DNA of 64,000 bases, taken from positions 11,096,001 to 11,160,000 of the forward strand of contig NC_088314.1 of NCBI RefSeq assembly GCF_910592395.1. Reading direction: 5' to 3'. Each line of letters opens with the position of its first letter. Within the stretch, counting starts at the first letter, position 1. The notes beneath the pieces were generated by a model. The model was not told the DNA's origin, did not search any database, and saw only the letters and a list, made by a program, of their open reading frames with translations. Both the position numbers and the translations under genes were made by a program. The stretch comes from Lineus longissimus (taxonomy: Eukaryota > Nemertea > Pilidiophora > Heteronemertea > Lineidae). Positions 1-11,172 of this stretch are shown here, in pieces.

Positions 1-102
1 ATCTTCACCAGTAAACTTAGGGTCTGGAAGAAAATCTGCTGGTCTAAGTGCTGGTTGAGCTGGGGCTGCACCTGGAGCTGGAGCTGGAGCTGGGTCTGCC
101 AT
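1..102 (-). CDS. N-terminal fragment of an unidentified Ala/Pro-rich protein (possibly gag-like)
   Basis: An ATG at 102-100 on the minus strand opens a frame that runs off the left window edge, giving 34 codons. The visible part is an Ala-Pro repeat followed by a segment ending PDPKFTGED. A low-complexity start followed by a K/P-F-x-G-E motif is reminiscent of retrotransposon gag N-termini, but no diagnostic domain is visible. It could also be a host exon. The ATG was chosen because it is the first in this frame and a pyrimidine-rich tract ending in CAG lies just upstream. Function not assigned. Confidence 0.3.
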   Translation of the reverse strand, partial: MADPAPAPAPGAAPAQPALRPADFLPDPKFTGED

Positions 103-1676
103 CTGTAGTGCTATATAACTGAAAAACTAAGAGTTGACAAGTAGAAATCCTAGTATTTGAAATGGCAACGCATCACAAACTATAACTACACGCAGTGTCA
201 ACACATTAAGTCTTCCCAGAGTTTAAAATTAGAAATGAAATGACCGTGAGTATAGCATGCGAATGGTTAGGAGTAATGCATGAAGTTCTCTTGCACTACC
301 AGGCCTCAAAATGAAAAGCTGACCATGTCGGACAAATGAAAAGTTAACTTGGTATTAAGTAGGCCTATTCCTCCTAGTAAATCAATTTAAGATAGGACTA
401 AGTATAGCTACCGGACAAGGAAAACTGACAAAGCTGGAAATCAAGAACATTATAGCGAGCAAAAAGTTGACACAAACATTACAATGTTGACACAAACATA
501 TGCAATAATGCGACTAAAAGATACCACATATCTGTAACTTGATACCGATTGTCTATGAAGACGGAATATTATACAAACAACAATAATGATCTAGAAACAG
601 TAGAAGTAAACTAGTCTCTCATACACAAAAACAGTGTGCATTATTCGAAGACATCTAAGGATCACTCCTGAAGATAACTGCATAGCGGGTAACAATGTCC
701 ATCACTGTTTGACGAGGGGTTGATCACGTTGAAACCTCCGACAATCCTTGTAGGTAGTACTGCAGTAGATAACCATCACCTGGTTACTGGCTATCAAAAC
801 ACCGTCACTGATGACGTCGACACTCACATACACTGGCAACATGAACTTCGTAAACCGCAGATTGACGATCACGAGACGATAAGACATAGACCAGTACGAG
901 TTTCACTATAGATCATGCACAGTTCGAGTTGATAAATACCATTCCTGGTGGTTGGAGTCTGGTGAGACTAGATCTAGCGTAGGTATAGACAGTTTGGAGG
1001 AGTTTACACTTACTTCCTATCTCATGAAACATATCACTATCAGCGGTCATGCTAATTCCCGACCTACCCCGACTTTTCCCGACTTGCGGAAAATGCTGCC
1101 AAAATATAGTGTATTAATCATCAGAATATTTATATTTGTACTGTTTACATACATATACAGCACGTCTGTTAATTTCAAGACTTTTGAACGATGCTAAGTT
1201 GCCCCCCCCCCCCCCGTTCTTCTTCGGCGATCTATCCCACTGCCCCCCCCCCCCTGGACAAAAAAGTTAAATACGGCCCTGGATGATGGTCGACTTCAAA
1301 AAAATTGACAGTCCAGAACCAATCTTTTAATTTACAAATGCATTAACTGACCAAGAACATAACAAAACAGAAGGAACAGGCTCGTAGTAAAGAAAATAAA
1401 CCCAGCAATTCCAGTTAATCATTGCATTTTGGCATATAGGCAGTGAATATCTCAAAAAAGGGTAACTGGAGAAAAGTTTTATAGTACACTACAGTAACAC
1501 CCGGGACCTAAATTTAACCTTGCAGCAAGCTAGTTTACTGCAACGTGCTGACCAGAATACATCAAGTTGCATTTGATTTACAATTTGCACTCCTTTAATT
1601 CAAAAATTAATTCATAACAAAAGTGTCACTCAAAATTAAGAAGGTTGACCTAACGTCGACGCAGCACATCACATAC
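103..1676. other. Intergenic or intronic, no gene recognised; two poly-C runs
   Basis: No coding region could be supported here on either strand. The stretch is AT-rich and holds two C homopolymers near 1201-1215 and 1243-1254. It may be intron or 3' flank of the exon-like segments at 1.68-2.24 kb. Confidence 0.5.
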
Positions 1677-1774
1677 CTTTTACATTTTTGTCTCCCTCTT
1701 TGAGGAATAAGGTGTACCCATTGTATCCCCACTTTGGAACCTTCGAATCCTTCTGGCTTGATTGCATCCTTACT
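1677..1774 (-). CDS. Putative exon, HMG-box-like start (unidentified minus-strand gene)
   Basis: On the minus strand a TAG acceptor near 1775 opens an exon that ends at a good GTATGT donor (1676-1671). One frame is open and reads a basic segment followed by VPKWGYNGYTLFLKEGD. The pattern P-x3-G-Y-x-L-F-x-K-E resembles the first helix of an HMG box, but the exon is too short to be sure. It lies downstream of, and probably in the same gene as, the exon at 2090-2239. The acceptor is ambiguous by 2 bp (exon could begin at 1774 or 1772), and only one choice gives a phase compatible with a donor in the upstream exon. No product name is justified. Confidence 0.35.
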
Positions 1775-2089
1775 CTAGAATGGTTTTGGATATAAACCTG
1801 ACGATGGAATAAAATGATTTTACAAATAAGCCAAACAAACTCATTCACCTGACCTCCATGTACATGTATGTTAAAAGCTCACGCAACCCTTTACCAGGAA
1901 ATGAAATGTACACTGCCCTTGAATAAAACATACTAAATAACTAGAGCGGAAATAGATACACCAGTGTGTAAATCACTAAAATAAAATGGCACCAAGGGGA
2001 AAAGCTGATCAAAACTCAAGTGCATCTGCAACAAAACTGAATGCTGATAAGTGTCAACAAGCAAACTGAGAACTTAACCAACAAGTATC

Positions 2090-2239
2090 ATAGGGAAGTT
2101 CAATATCAGTAGCGAGTTCCTGAATCTGTTCCTTGCAGTCTGCCCTGGCACGCACACCATCATCAATGGCTTGATTTAAACGGGTCTTATGGTTCTCCGT
2201 AAAAACCGACCGATCCCTCCTCTTTGTTGAACCATGGTG
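2090..2239 (-). CDS. Putative exon with homeodomain-like helix-turn-helix pattern
   Basis: A strong minus-strand acceptor (TATACTATTTCAG, exon begins 2239) opens a frame of about 58 codons, while both other frames stop quickly. The peptide begins with a basic cluster (STKRRDRSVFTENHKTRL) and continues through a charged helix to IQELATDIELPYDT. Basic N-terminal arm, F-T-x2-H and a later L-A-x3-x-L-P resemble homeodomain helices 1-2, as in SATB or POU types, but no WFxN recognition helix is seen before the exon ends. Candidate donors (GTTGGT, GTTAAG) are weak. Likely a host or domesticated DNA-binding gene fragment, partly inferred. It pairs with the exon at 1677-1774. Confidence 0.4.
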
Positions 2240-2283
2240 CTGAAATAGTATAAAAGAAAAATGACAATTAGGCTACCAATCAA

Positions 2284-2380
2284 TCAATCATTTACTGGCG
2301 CCGTAACCTCTATTGAGGTTTTTTGCCAGAGGTATGGAGTCCACTACAGGCTACTGTCCACCTGTGGTATCTTTAAGGGG
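2284..2380 (+). repeat. Interspersed repeat copy shared with the right window edge
   Basis: A block containing GGCGYCRTAACCYTATT and then TATGGAGTCCACTA appears here and again at about 63,945-64,000 with scattered mismatches. This marks a dispersed repeat family of unknown class. Its true ends cannot be defined from two copies, one of them cut by the window edge. Confidence 0.45.
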
Positions 2381-3388
2381 GACTACAGGCAGGAACTGGG
2401 GGGTTAAATTAGCCATCTCTGGGATGCCAATAACCATCTCTGGGATGCCAATATGCAAGTGATGGCACTGGGTTTTGTTTGATTCAGCACTAAATCTATT
2501 CCTCGTGCAAGAGTGAGTGATGATTTTGACATACTGTGAGAATGGAGAGACCCCTACTGGCAACTTTTTGTAACCTTATCTTGCCTACCTAGCCGCTGCC
2601 TATATATTCTCCCTTAACTTGCCCTGGCATAAAGACACTCATCAGGTAGGCCTACAAGGGACCACGGCTTTTAGTGTCATTCGACAGACTCTTGATTTTG
2701 TGTCCTTTATCATAGAGATCTTGAACCTGAAGAGCCAGGATTTTTTTAAGTTCCTTGAAAACCTCACCGGTTTAAAAATCCGGTTACCAGCTAGTTGAAA
2801 ACGTCCTTGGGTTAAAACGTTCCTGGGTTGGACAAAACGTCCTCAGTGCTCATTGTAGCAAGGAAAACATCGCAAAGTTGATTTGAAAAATTGTAAATGA
2901 AATTGGAGGGTAACCCACACCTCATTTTTATCATAATTTATGCAATTGCAATTTGATGTTTCATAATCAGGGTGAACATTATATTGCTGGACAACATTCC
3001 CACCACTGGCACCAGTCCAGGACAACAAGCACCACACACACAAGACCCCCAGACTACGCCTCGGCCCAGAAGGAAATACTAAGTTTAACTAAGAAAGAAG
3101 GGCAACCAGCCATGCGCACTCCGCGCCCCATGACCCTAATGAATCAAGACGGGAACATTAGAACTAGGTTAACCTGCTGGGAACGTTTTGAAGCAAGGTC
3201 CAAGGACGTTTACGTGGTAACATTTTAACAAAATACCGTTCAGGTTGAACGAGGCCCTCCAGACATACGATCCTGCATGAGTTCTCCCCGCAACCAACAA
3301 TTGCGTGGTAGACCGCAGTGTTAGGCTATATAAGCCCCTTTTACCGACTTCGAAGGCTACAATGTACAGCAGGCCAATTCAAAATCCA
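2381..3388. other. No gene recognised
   Basis: Short frames exist but none carries a recognisable domain or splice context. The right part abuts the Ginger-like remnant and may contain unrecognisable decayed transposon sequence. Confidence 0.4.
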
Positions 3389-4012
3389 TGCATGCATGCA
3401 TGGTGTTCCGCGCAAGAGGCAATCAAACAGACCCCATACGCCGTTGTATTCGGACAGTAGCCACAGTCATCGTTCATCCCAGGAGCGAACGTGAAGATAG
3501 TGGACGAAGAAGACATCGATGAATACGTGGTGGAGAGCAAGTCCGACGAAAGAGACGAAGAAGAGCCAGTATCGCCAGAGTCCGTGCCCAAGCCGACACC
3601 AGTAGTGACCATGTCCGTGCCAGCTCCAAGAAAACATGCTGCTAGTTCCAAGCCAATTCCTACTCCGAGAAAGATCATTCCGTGCCAGCAAACTACGATT
3701 CCAACCAGTGACGACAGTGACCTTATGCCAGTGCCACGCCCAAGAAGCGAACTAGTCGACGACATACATACAAGCATCCGCGCCGAAGCAATTAAGAACT
3801 ACCAAGACAACGCCGAGAAGATGAAGGAGAAGTTTCAGAAGAGGAGAAGGATTCGGGTTGCAGAATTCGAGGTCGGAGATCACGTCACCGTCGAAGTCCC
3901 CAAGTTAGACAGAGCCAGCAGCAATCCACGCCGCCTACCCGCCGTCATCACCAAGATTAAGGGAGAGTCCGATAAGCGTCATCACCTCTGCACGGAGTGC
4001 GGCAAACCGTAG
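3389..4012 (+). pseudogene. Ginger1-like transposase remnant: integrase C-terminal part
   Basis: The frame reads an integrase C-terminal segment, AIKQTPYAVVFGQ, interrupted by an in-frame TAG at 3458-3460. It continues into an acidic, Pro-rich linker and then a basic helix followed by FEVGDHVTVEVPKLDRASS and LPAVITKIKG. This 'VGD-V-V-VPk-DR' block is characteristic of the integrase C-terminal region in KRBA2/SCAND3-type proteins and Ginger1 transposases, which derive from Gypsy-like integrases. The DDE core is not recognisable upstream. The frame ends at a stop just before 4013 and the downstream protease domain is in another frame, so at least one frameshift and one nonsense codon are present. 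It has decayed and is not expected to encode a working transposase. Confidence 0.6.
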
Positions 4013-4413
4013 CAAAATTCGTAAAATCAGATCAAGAAAAAATGTCGTTCGACCTCGCCAACGTTCAGCAGCAAGAAAACGGCAAGGACTGTAGGCCATT
4101 TGCCATCGCGTACGCAGTTTCGATCGCCTATGGGGAGGACCCAGTATCGCTAACGTATGAAGATGTCAGAAAAGATACCGCCGACGGCATAAAGAGAGGC
4201 TTCTTCAATCGATTCGTTTCGGAATGCAGTTTCCGAACGGCCACTCTCCGAACGCACGAGGAGCCGCTTCACTGCAAGTGTCGCGGTATTGACGACGGGT
4301 CAAAAATGATCGAATGCGAAAGGTGCCTAACGTGGTCGCATTACGTTTGTTACGGACTGAAGGGGAAATCGAAAACGGAAAATTGGAAGTGTGTTTGTAA
4401 AGGAGTGTGGTGA
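3997..4413 (+). pseudogene. Ulp1-like protease end plus PHD finger (C-terminus of Ginger1-like transposase)
   Basis: The 138-codon frame has two recognisable parts. Residues about 24-50 hold QQQENGKDCRPFAIAYA, matching the Q-x(n)-D-C-G-x-F-A active-site strand of C48/Ulp1 cysteine proteases, with the usual Gly replaced by Arg; the catalytic His/Asp half is absent. Residues about 92-136 form a C4HC3 cross-brace: C-x-C, C-x2-C, H-x2-C, C-x-C, ending at the natural stop. Ulp1 or OTU domains fused behind an integrase are described for Ginger1 transposons. The 3' end overlaps by frame with the upstream integrase tail, so the two were one protein before a frameshift near 4000-4015. Confidence 0.6.
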
Positions 4414-6276
4414 ATTATGAACTTAGTCCAATGAACTACGACTGAATCCCCTACTCATCATCATCATCATCATCACTATGTTCATAATAAAATGAACTTT
4501 TAGAATCAGGTTTAAGCTCCCAACCACTGCGCATTTTAAATTTGAATCGCATAAGGCACCTGAAAATGTTATTTTCAAAAACGGTGAAATACCGGGTTCT
4601 GAGAGCCCCTAAGTTCCATGAAAATATTGTGCGACTGTAAGTGTAAATATCATATACATTGTATTGTGTAATCATATACATTTATATCAATATATAATAA
4701 GCGCGCAGCAGAAAAGCAGAAGGCTTTTCTGCGAAGCGCTACTATGGTTAACGTGCATACGACGTATCCAATGTAAACAATGTTTCTCAAGTCCATCGAT
4801 TCGTTTCAAATGGCTTACATTTGACTTAAAATGGCCGCCAGAAGAGATAAACGCGCGAATGAAGCAACTCGACTATTCTGAGCTCCGAGAGAGAACCACA
4901 TGAATATTCACACTGTTTGGGGGGGGGTTGGGGGCTCTCCATGTCGACAGTTGCGTGAGTTCAATAGAGCTTGCTCTTTACATTAGAATCTGCCAGAGTG
5001 CCAGACTATCTAGTCCGGACACCTTTCGGGGGGGGGGGGGACATTTTCCATTTCTTTGCCGGCTATTAATGATGATGGAGTTGAGTTACTGCTAAAGAGA
5101 CGGAGAAAACTGTCTATCAAAACAAAAAAATTGGCGGAAGGAACTATAGCAGGTTCCCAACCAGGGGGTTTGGGGGGTTTCCCCCAACCTAAAGGCACTG
5201 CACGCAATCGGCAAAAAGCGCACGCTCACCCTTGCGCGATCTCGAGATTGCCGCGCAATTAAACGATCCTAAGAATGCGCAGCGCAATCTTAAGATGGCG
5301 CTAATCGGTAATTAGCGCAGAACACATGCATGCATGGGCAGCCTCAGCGCTCAGCGCCTAGGCCTAGGGCCTACGTCATGTCTGTATGTACATCATGTAC
5401 ATTTTGTAGGCATATTAGGTTTCAAAGATGCTTTTCTGCACTCTGTGGCAAAAGTATGCAGTCAGCACAACTATAGTACTTGAAATCTCACCTTATTTGT
5501 AGTTTTGTCAGTAATACTAACGACGGAAGGTGATCACTGGTGGTGGAATCATGACTTGAAGTTAGAAAAGTTTGCTAGAAAGTTGGATGACGACAATGCT
5601 CAAAAAGTTTCGCGGGCAGTTTACGCAACGGCACGAGGCCAGCCTCGGACCTATGTATGAAGAGATCAATTTGCAGCCGCGCGCGACTGATATAGTTCCC
5701 TTTCTTATCTCCGATGAGATATCATACGGTGGTTATCGTTTGGTCAGTGATTCCAAATTTGGTTCTAAGAGGTCAAAGTAGTTTTTTGTGTCATGTCCTA
5801 ATCATAATCTTACTATATTTACAAACTTTTTAATGAGGCCTGGTTCCCGTAGCCCATCCTCGATGTGCTCCGCTCTGTACATCGAGCCTATGTGTTACAC
5901 TCCCCCCCCCCCCCCCCCGCAGTGGTTATCCCGCCCCTTTTCGTATGCCGAGGATGAGGATGACGGACGCCACAATCCGAACCCGGAATCCGAAGAGACT
6001 GTGTTCAGAGTCTACTATGTGAGGGCTCCAAGAGTGAGGGAATTCCCGCACCACGCATTTTACGCTTTCTGCTATTGGAAAACCCCTCTGGTCCAAAAAT
6101 AGTTTAAGACCGTCACAGACCTAGCTGACCAATCGGGTAGTTCTTTCGCAACCAATCGGTTTCGCTTATAAGTAGCTCGCAGTTCGTCCCTTTTGCTATG
6201 CTAGGGACGAATCGATTGGTCTAATGGTTCCCGTGCCCGAAATTACAACTATAGCGCAGAGAATCAGTCTGAATGA
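4414..6276. other. Intergenic: microsatellite and G/C homopolymers, no gene recognised
   Basis: Contains a (TCA)n tract at about 4455-4475, poly-G at 4918-4927 and 5029-5040, and poly-C at 5901-5919. Small frames at 5056-5262, 5572-5781 and 5788-6102 have no recognisable domain or splice support and are not annotated. Confidence 0.5.
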
Positions 6277-7305
6277 AATGAAATGGCCAGGGCCATTGTG
6301 CTCACCTCATGTGGAGGAAAGATGGATAAAGAGCATGGTCTTGTGTCATGAAGTGTTAGGTTTGATGTAGGTCCAAGCAATTACAATTTCCCAAAAATGG
6401 CCAATTTACAGTACATTCGACCTCTGTGACCTTGAAAAGTAGGTCAAATCAAAGAAGACCCGGGTGACACATTGAATGGTTGTTAGAATTAGATGAACCT
6501 ATGATATAAAATTGGTGCCAATCGGGCAAGTCATTACTAGGAATAATGGCATTTTGAAGAATTTAGGATTTGGCCCCCTCCCTGGAGGCCAAACGGCAAA
6601 TCAGATCGCACCAAACTTCGGTACCTGAGATCACCTGACCAAGGGGTACATGTGTACTTAATTTGTGATGCAGTTAAGAAACATGCCATAGTTACGGCCT
6701 GACGGCGAATTTACGCCATTTGACCTCTGTGACCTTGACAAGAAGGTCAAATTAAAAATCTGTGTGAAATATACTGTATGGTGGTTAGATGTACCCATGA
6801 TATCAAATTGGTGGCAATCGGGCAAGAAGTTAAGGAATAATCACATTTTTAAGGTTTTTGGATTTTGCCCCCTGGTGGTCAAGTGGTGAATCATATTGGA
6901 CCAAACTTTGGTCCTTGAGATCACCTGACTAAGGGGTAAATGTGTACCAAATTTGGTATCAATAGTCATTGCAGTTTAGAAACGTGCCATCGTTACATCC
7001 TAACGGCTAATTTACACCATTTGACCTCTGTGACCTTGAAAAGGAGGTCAAATCAAAAACCCGGAGGATATATGATGCACCTTTGCTAGAAGTACCTACC
7101 ATATTTTTTTCAAAATTTCCCGACTACTATTAAGGGAGATATTGCATATTTTCACTTTTAACGTTTGGCCCCCTGGTGGCCAAACCATGAAACAAATCTG
7201 ACCGAAACTTGGTCTCCCAAGTGTCATTACATAAGGGTACATGTGTACCAAGTTTCAACTCAATAGCTCTAACAGTTACGAAACGTGCCCTGCTAACGGA
7301 CGACG

Positions 7306-7337
<32 letters not shown>

Positions 7338-7393
7338 ACGACGGACGCCACGGTATGGGATAAGCTCACCTCTGCTAAGAGGTGAGCTAAAAA
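6277..7393 (+). mobile_element. Pearl/Helentron-like non-autonomous element, copy 1
   Basis: One of four copies sharing the same ends (AATGAAATGG at 5', GAGCTAAAAA at 3'). The layout is a 5' palindrome (AATGGCC-AG-GGCCATT), three diverged tandem cores of ~302 bp (anchors at 6418, 6721, 7022), a GAC/CGA microsatellite (about 7301-7346), and a terminal hairpin with a 10-bp stem and 6-nt loop (AGCTCACCTC/GAGGTGAGCT). Core repeats plus microsatellite plus a terminal palindrome match the architecture of bivalve pearl/CvA and other Helentron-associated elements. There is no coding capacity; Arg-rich frames across the microsatellite are artefacts. Confidence 0.6.
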
Positions 7394-9037
7394 CGGGCGA
7401 GTGTCTTTGTGTAGGGAACCTTCCTACCTTGCCGCCCAGAGCACCTCCACTCTTCTGGGTATGGAGCGGGGGGGGGGGGCGCTTTTGGCCCTTTTCCAAC
7501 AAGAAGTGGCGATCTGTTAAGCATCACCCTCCTATTCGCCTTATACCACCAGGACCAAAAAGTGCACCACGGATTGCTGATTTAGGCCATGCCCCCCCCC
7601 ACAAACGCACGCACCACCACCACCACCACCACCACCACCACCACCAAACACCCACGACCACACATGATTATATTGGGTCAAGACCTTCGCCCCACACCTT
7701 CTCCTTTGCCAGTAACCAGTGGTTTTCAATCGAAAACTAGGTTGACATCGATTTATATGTCACCAAGCCGGGTAGGGAGGGGCCACAGGCAGCCTCCCTA
7801 AACGGTGAAACGGTACCCGTGAAACCCGAACGTGATTATGTGGAGAGTTAATTTATTTAGTATTGGTGGTGACCAGGATAATAGTTATGATCGACTAGTT
7901 ACCGCTGCGCCCATAACAGAATAGTTAACTTGAGCATGTATAAGGACGATCTAACAGTAGTTACCGCTGCCCATAAGAGAATAGTTAACTCGTGCATGTA
8001 AGTTAGCAATAGTTACTTGCTGACCACCGATAACTAACCAAACTAAAAGAGTACTGCTACCATTTAACTATGTATGAATCAGGTGCCTCTCCACGTGCTT
8101 TTATTTACAGAATGGGTATTCCATGAAATAACTGTATTTCTCCTGGCTTGTCATCATGCAATCTACAGTTATTTTATAGTTGAGCCACACTTTTTAAAAT
8201 AATTTGGATTTTCCTTCCCCTATTAATTAGTAGAAAATAAAAATAAAAACAACTCCCCCATTTTATGAGCATTTATGCCTGAATTATTTTATTTCAACCT
8301 TAGAGTAAAAGGACTTTATTACTCCAAATGCTACATTCATAAAACACGTGGATTTGTTTACATCCGGTTACTCGCGCATGCGTAAATACAATGATAACGA
8401 CCTGTCTGTAACCGCAAGTCGATGGAGGTATTATAAAGTAATTTATTGCGGTAGTCCAGCAAAACAGTATTAGAAACCAATTTCGATTCATGGACTATCG
8501 CAAACGATTTTTCAAAACTCAGAATATTTCGATGCTTTAGATGCGTTTTTGTGCTGCGATTTTGACGAGAGTATCGGGTCAAGGTCAAATACTACACTCG
8601 GGCTGTTAATTCGAACACGTTGGACTCGAATATTTGCACACGTTTTTCTTCGTAGTTTGACTACAGTCGAGTTTGTTACTCGGTTTCTACTCGGTTGACA
8701 TGACGACTACCTGGGGACTATCAAATTTGCTACCAGCAAATTTCGGAATTCTAGTTTGTCATGACATTTCTTCAATGACACAAAAGCCCTGTTCAAAAAA
8801 GGTGTCGTAAAATATCCTATGCTGTTGTATCGGGTCTTTTTCTCGCACGGTTGTGGTCGGAATGAACTTTTGAATGTATCAAATAGCTTGGACTTGATGT
8901 AACAATCAATTTGAGGAAGGTTTAATGAATTTCGAGAGCAATTGTGAAAATGAGAGCGATTTTCAAGATTTCTGAACATCTTGAACTAATCTAAAGTCTA
9001 TTCCTATCTCCCTGTTGACTCTTTCTTGTTATAAAAC
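7394..9037. other. Intergenic: CAC microsatellite and short tandem repeat, no gene recognised
   Basis: Holds a poly-G run near 7471-7480, a (CAC)n tract at about 7611-7646 just after a C-run, and two imperfect ~50-bp repeats around 7898-7945 and 7958-8004 (both contain AGTTACCGCTGC and AGAATAGTTAACT). Nothing coding could be supported. Confidence 0.5.
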
Positions 9038-11172
9038 TGAAAGATCGACATATAGATTCATATTTCAATCTTGGAATCATGGATGACCCATGCTAGACTC
9101 TATGGTATTTCTCACAAATATAAGAATAACTCCATATAAAAAACAAACTTGGAATCATGGATGATCCATAGTAGACTCTTACAACTGTATTACTCACAAA
9201 TATAAGAAAAACTATAAAAAAACAAACTTTGAAGTCACATAGTTTTGGCCCAGTCGCCCAAAACGAGCTTATGAAAGTGACTACAGGGAAATATAATGGA
9301 ACCTCCCTTAATAGCGGACCCATCTCTATAAGGACAGCATTTCTAGTAAGGACACTATTCAATTCACTTTCATTCAATCAATTTCACCCCTCTAATCCGG
9401 ACACCTCTCTATTCAGGACAACACTTGTCAGTTCCGAGGGGTGTCCTTAATAGAGAGGTTTTACTGTACATGTAAAGTCATTTCCTCTTTTCTCTGTTTC
9501 CAGGCATCCACCAGAAAGCAGATCATATCGCTCGCCAATTGTCTTCCGCACATCAACAAGAGAGCGCGACAACACATCAGCGGGGTCATCGAGGAATCAC
9601 GCCGATAACATGTTTACATAAACAATATCTTGGCCCTAAATGTATTGATATTTCTCAGCTTTCAGACAACGTGCGCATCAATACCTTGACGGAGAATAGG
9701 CTACAGCATGCAATCCATTTCAAACTAAAATTGATCGGGGAATTTCAAAATGTTGTCATACCATTCGTGTACGTTAGAATCTTCCTCAATAGCGGCCACC
9801 TCTGTTACAAGGACACCTCTCTTATAAGGACACTGATTTTCGGTCCCAAATTTGAAATGGACAATGAGAGTGCTAGTTGGCTTTTGATGTCGAAATGTTG
9901 CCATACCATTCGTGTACAGTGGAATCTTCCTCAATAGTAGACACCCCTGTAATCAGGACACCTCTCTTTAAGGGGACAGCATTACTTAAACGGAGAATAC
10001 GGGTGTCCTTAAACGGAGAATACGGGCAGGAGCCAGGAAGGACAGATAAAGATACACAAAATTGCTGATAGGTGATGCTCTGATCTCAAAGTACATCAAA
10101 ACTATTTGCGCTTGTATCAGCAATATAGTGATGTTGTTGAATCGAACACAACCTGGACCCTAGATGGGAAAAAAATTCACACAGAGACGGATAGTTTTAT
10201 CCCCTATCTCCTGCCTATACTCCCCCTTTAAACTGTGATTATTGTAAAGACAGAAAATTTTATCTTTAAAAATCATATTTGAACATTGGACAGTTAGTGT
10301 CTTAAAATTTATCTGTAGAAATCATCTGTTTTTAACTGCATAATATCTGTTGTACTATATTTGCAGCTGTCTATGCACACCCTGTACCCCCTTCCCTGCT
10401 AGGCGATATCATGATTTGGCAGGACTGCAGAGAGCTCTGTACTGTGTGCATGGGTTTAAGCCAGCCATGAGCTGTCTTTACCATATATACCTTTGTGAAG
10501 GGCCCTTTGTTGGCTTAAACCAGTGTACACAGTTAATAGAGGTCGGCCAGAGTATGGGACTGCTGAGAGCTCTATACTGTGTGCTAGGTTTAAGCCAGCC
10601 ATGAGTTGTCTGAATGATGTAAAGACCTATGTGTAGGGGCATTTTGTTGGCTTAACCAGTGCACACTGTCGATAGAAGTCAGCCAAAGTATGGGACTGCC
10701 GAGAGCTCTATACTGTGTGCATGGGTTTAAGCCAACCATGGGCCGACTTAATTACCATATAGACCTATGTGTTTGGGGCCTTTTGTTGGCTTAAACTGGT
10801 ACACGCAGTTGATAAGAAGTGAAAGCACTGGGTTTGTAAATACATGTAATTGTGCATGTGACCCATCAGATTAAATCATGTTGAAGTTTGCCTGGCCTAG
10901 TATCGGGTGATCACTGAGTATTGATACAGGATATGACATGATATGCTTCATAAACACCAAATCTAGTTAACAGTTAATTTTGCAATTATATAAAGCATTA
11001 ACCCTTTATATACCAGTGTATAAATACCCCTTGCCTACACTCGGTATAGACCAGTAAAGTACCCAATTTGTGATTGTCATGTACCAGGCCTTTTTCCTGT
11101 CCCAAGATACGATACCAGAGAATAGCAGTGCTCAAATATGTACAATGTATTACAATACCCAAATTCAAATTT
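9038..11172. repeat. 2.13-kb tandem duplication, unit 1
   Basis: The sequence from 9038 is repeated in direct orientation from 11173 with an offset of 2135 bp at the start and 2128 bp near the end. Identity is very high, with a few indels and one local difference at about 9985-10025, where unit 1 has an extra 'AAACGGAGAATACGGG' copy. The unit contains a pogo-like MITE, a second stretch of related 'CTCTCTTATAAGGACA' sequence (9765-10020), and GTTTAAGCC-containing short repeats at 10,430-10,800. No gene is recognised inside. Confidence 0.9.
9296..9466. mobile_element. Pogo/Tigger-like MITE (within duplication unit 1)
   Basis: Starts with a degenerate TGGAACCTCCCTTAATAGCG end and finishes with its inverted counterpart, CCTTAATAGAGAGGTTTTACTG, followed by TA. 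The ends and internal 'CTCTCTATTCAGGACA' words match the better-preserved copies at 62,582 and 62,840. Mariner/pogo elements duplicate a TA target. Non-coding. Confidence 0.6.

Noticed and set aside
6277-7393. Canonical Helitron
   Set aside because: No 5' TC end, and the 3' hairpin sits directly at the CTAA with no usual spacing; a Helentron/pearl-type reading fits better.
7130-7502. Arg/Ser-rich frames over the GAC microsatellite (also at 43,799-44,060 and 45,734-46,057)
   Set aside because: They arise from translating a trinucleotide repeat and recur in every pearl copy on either strand.
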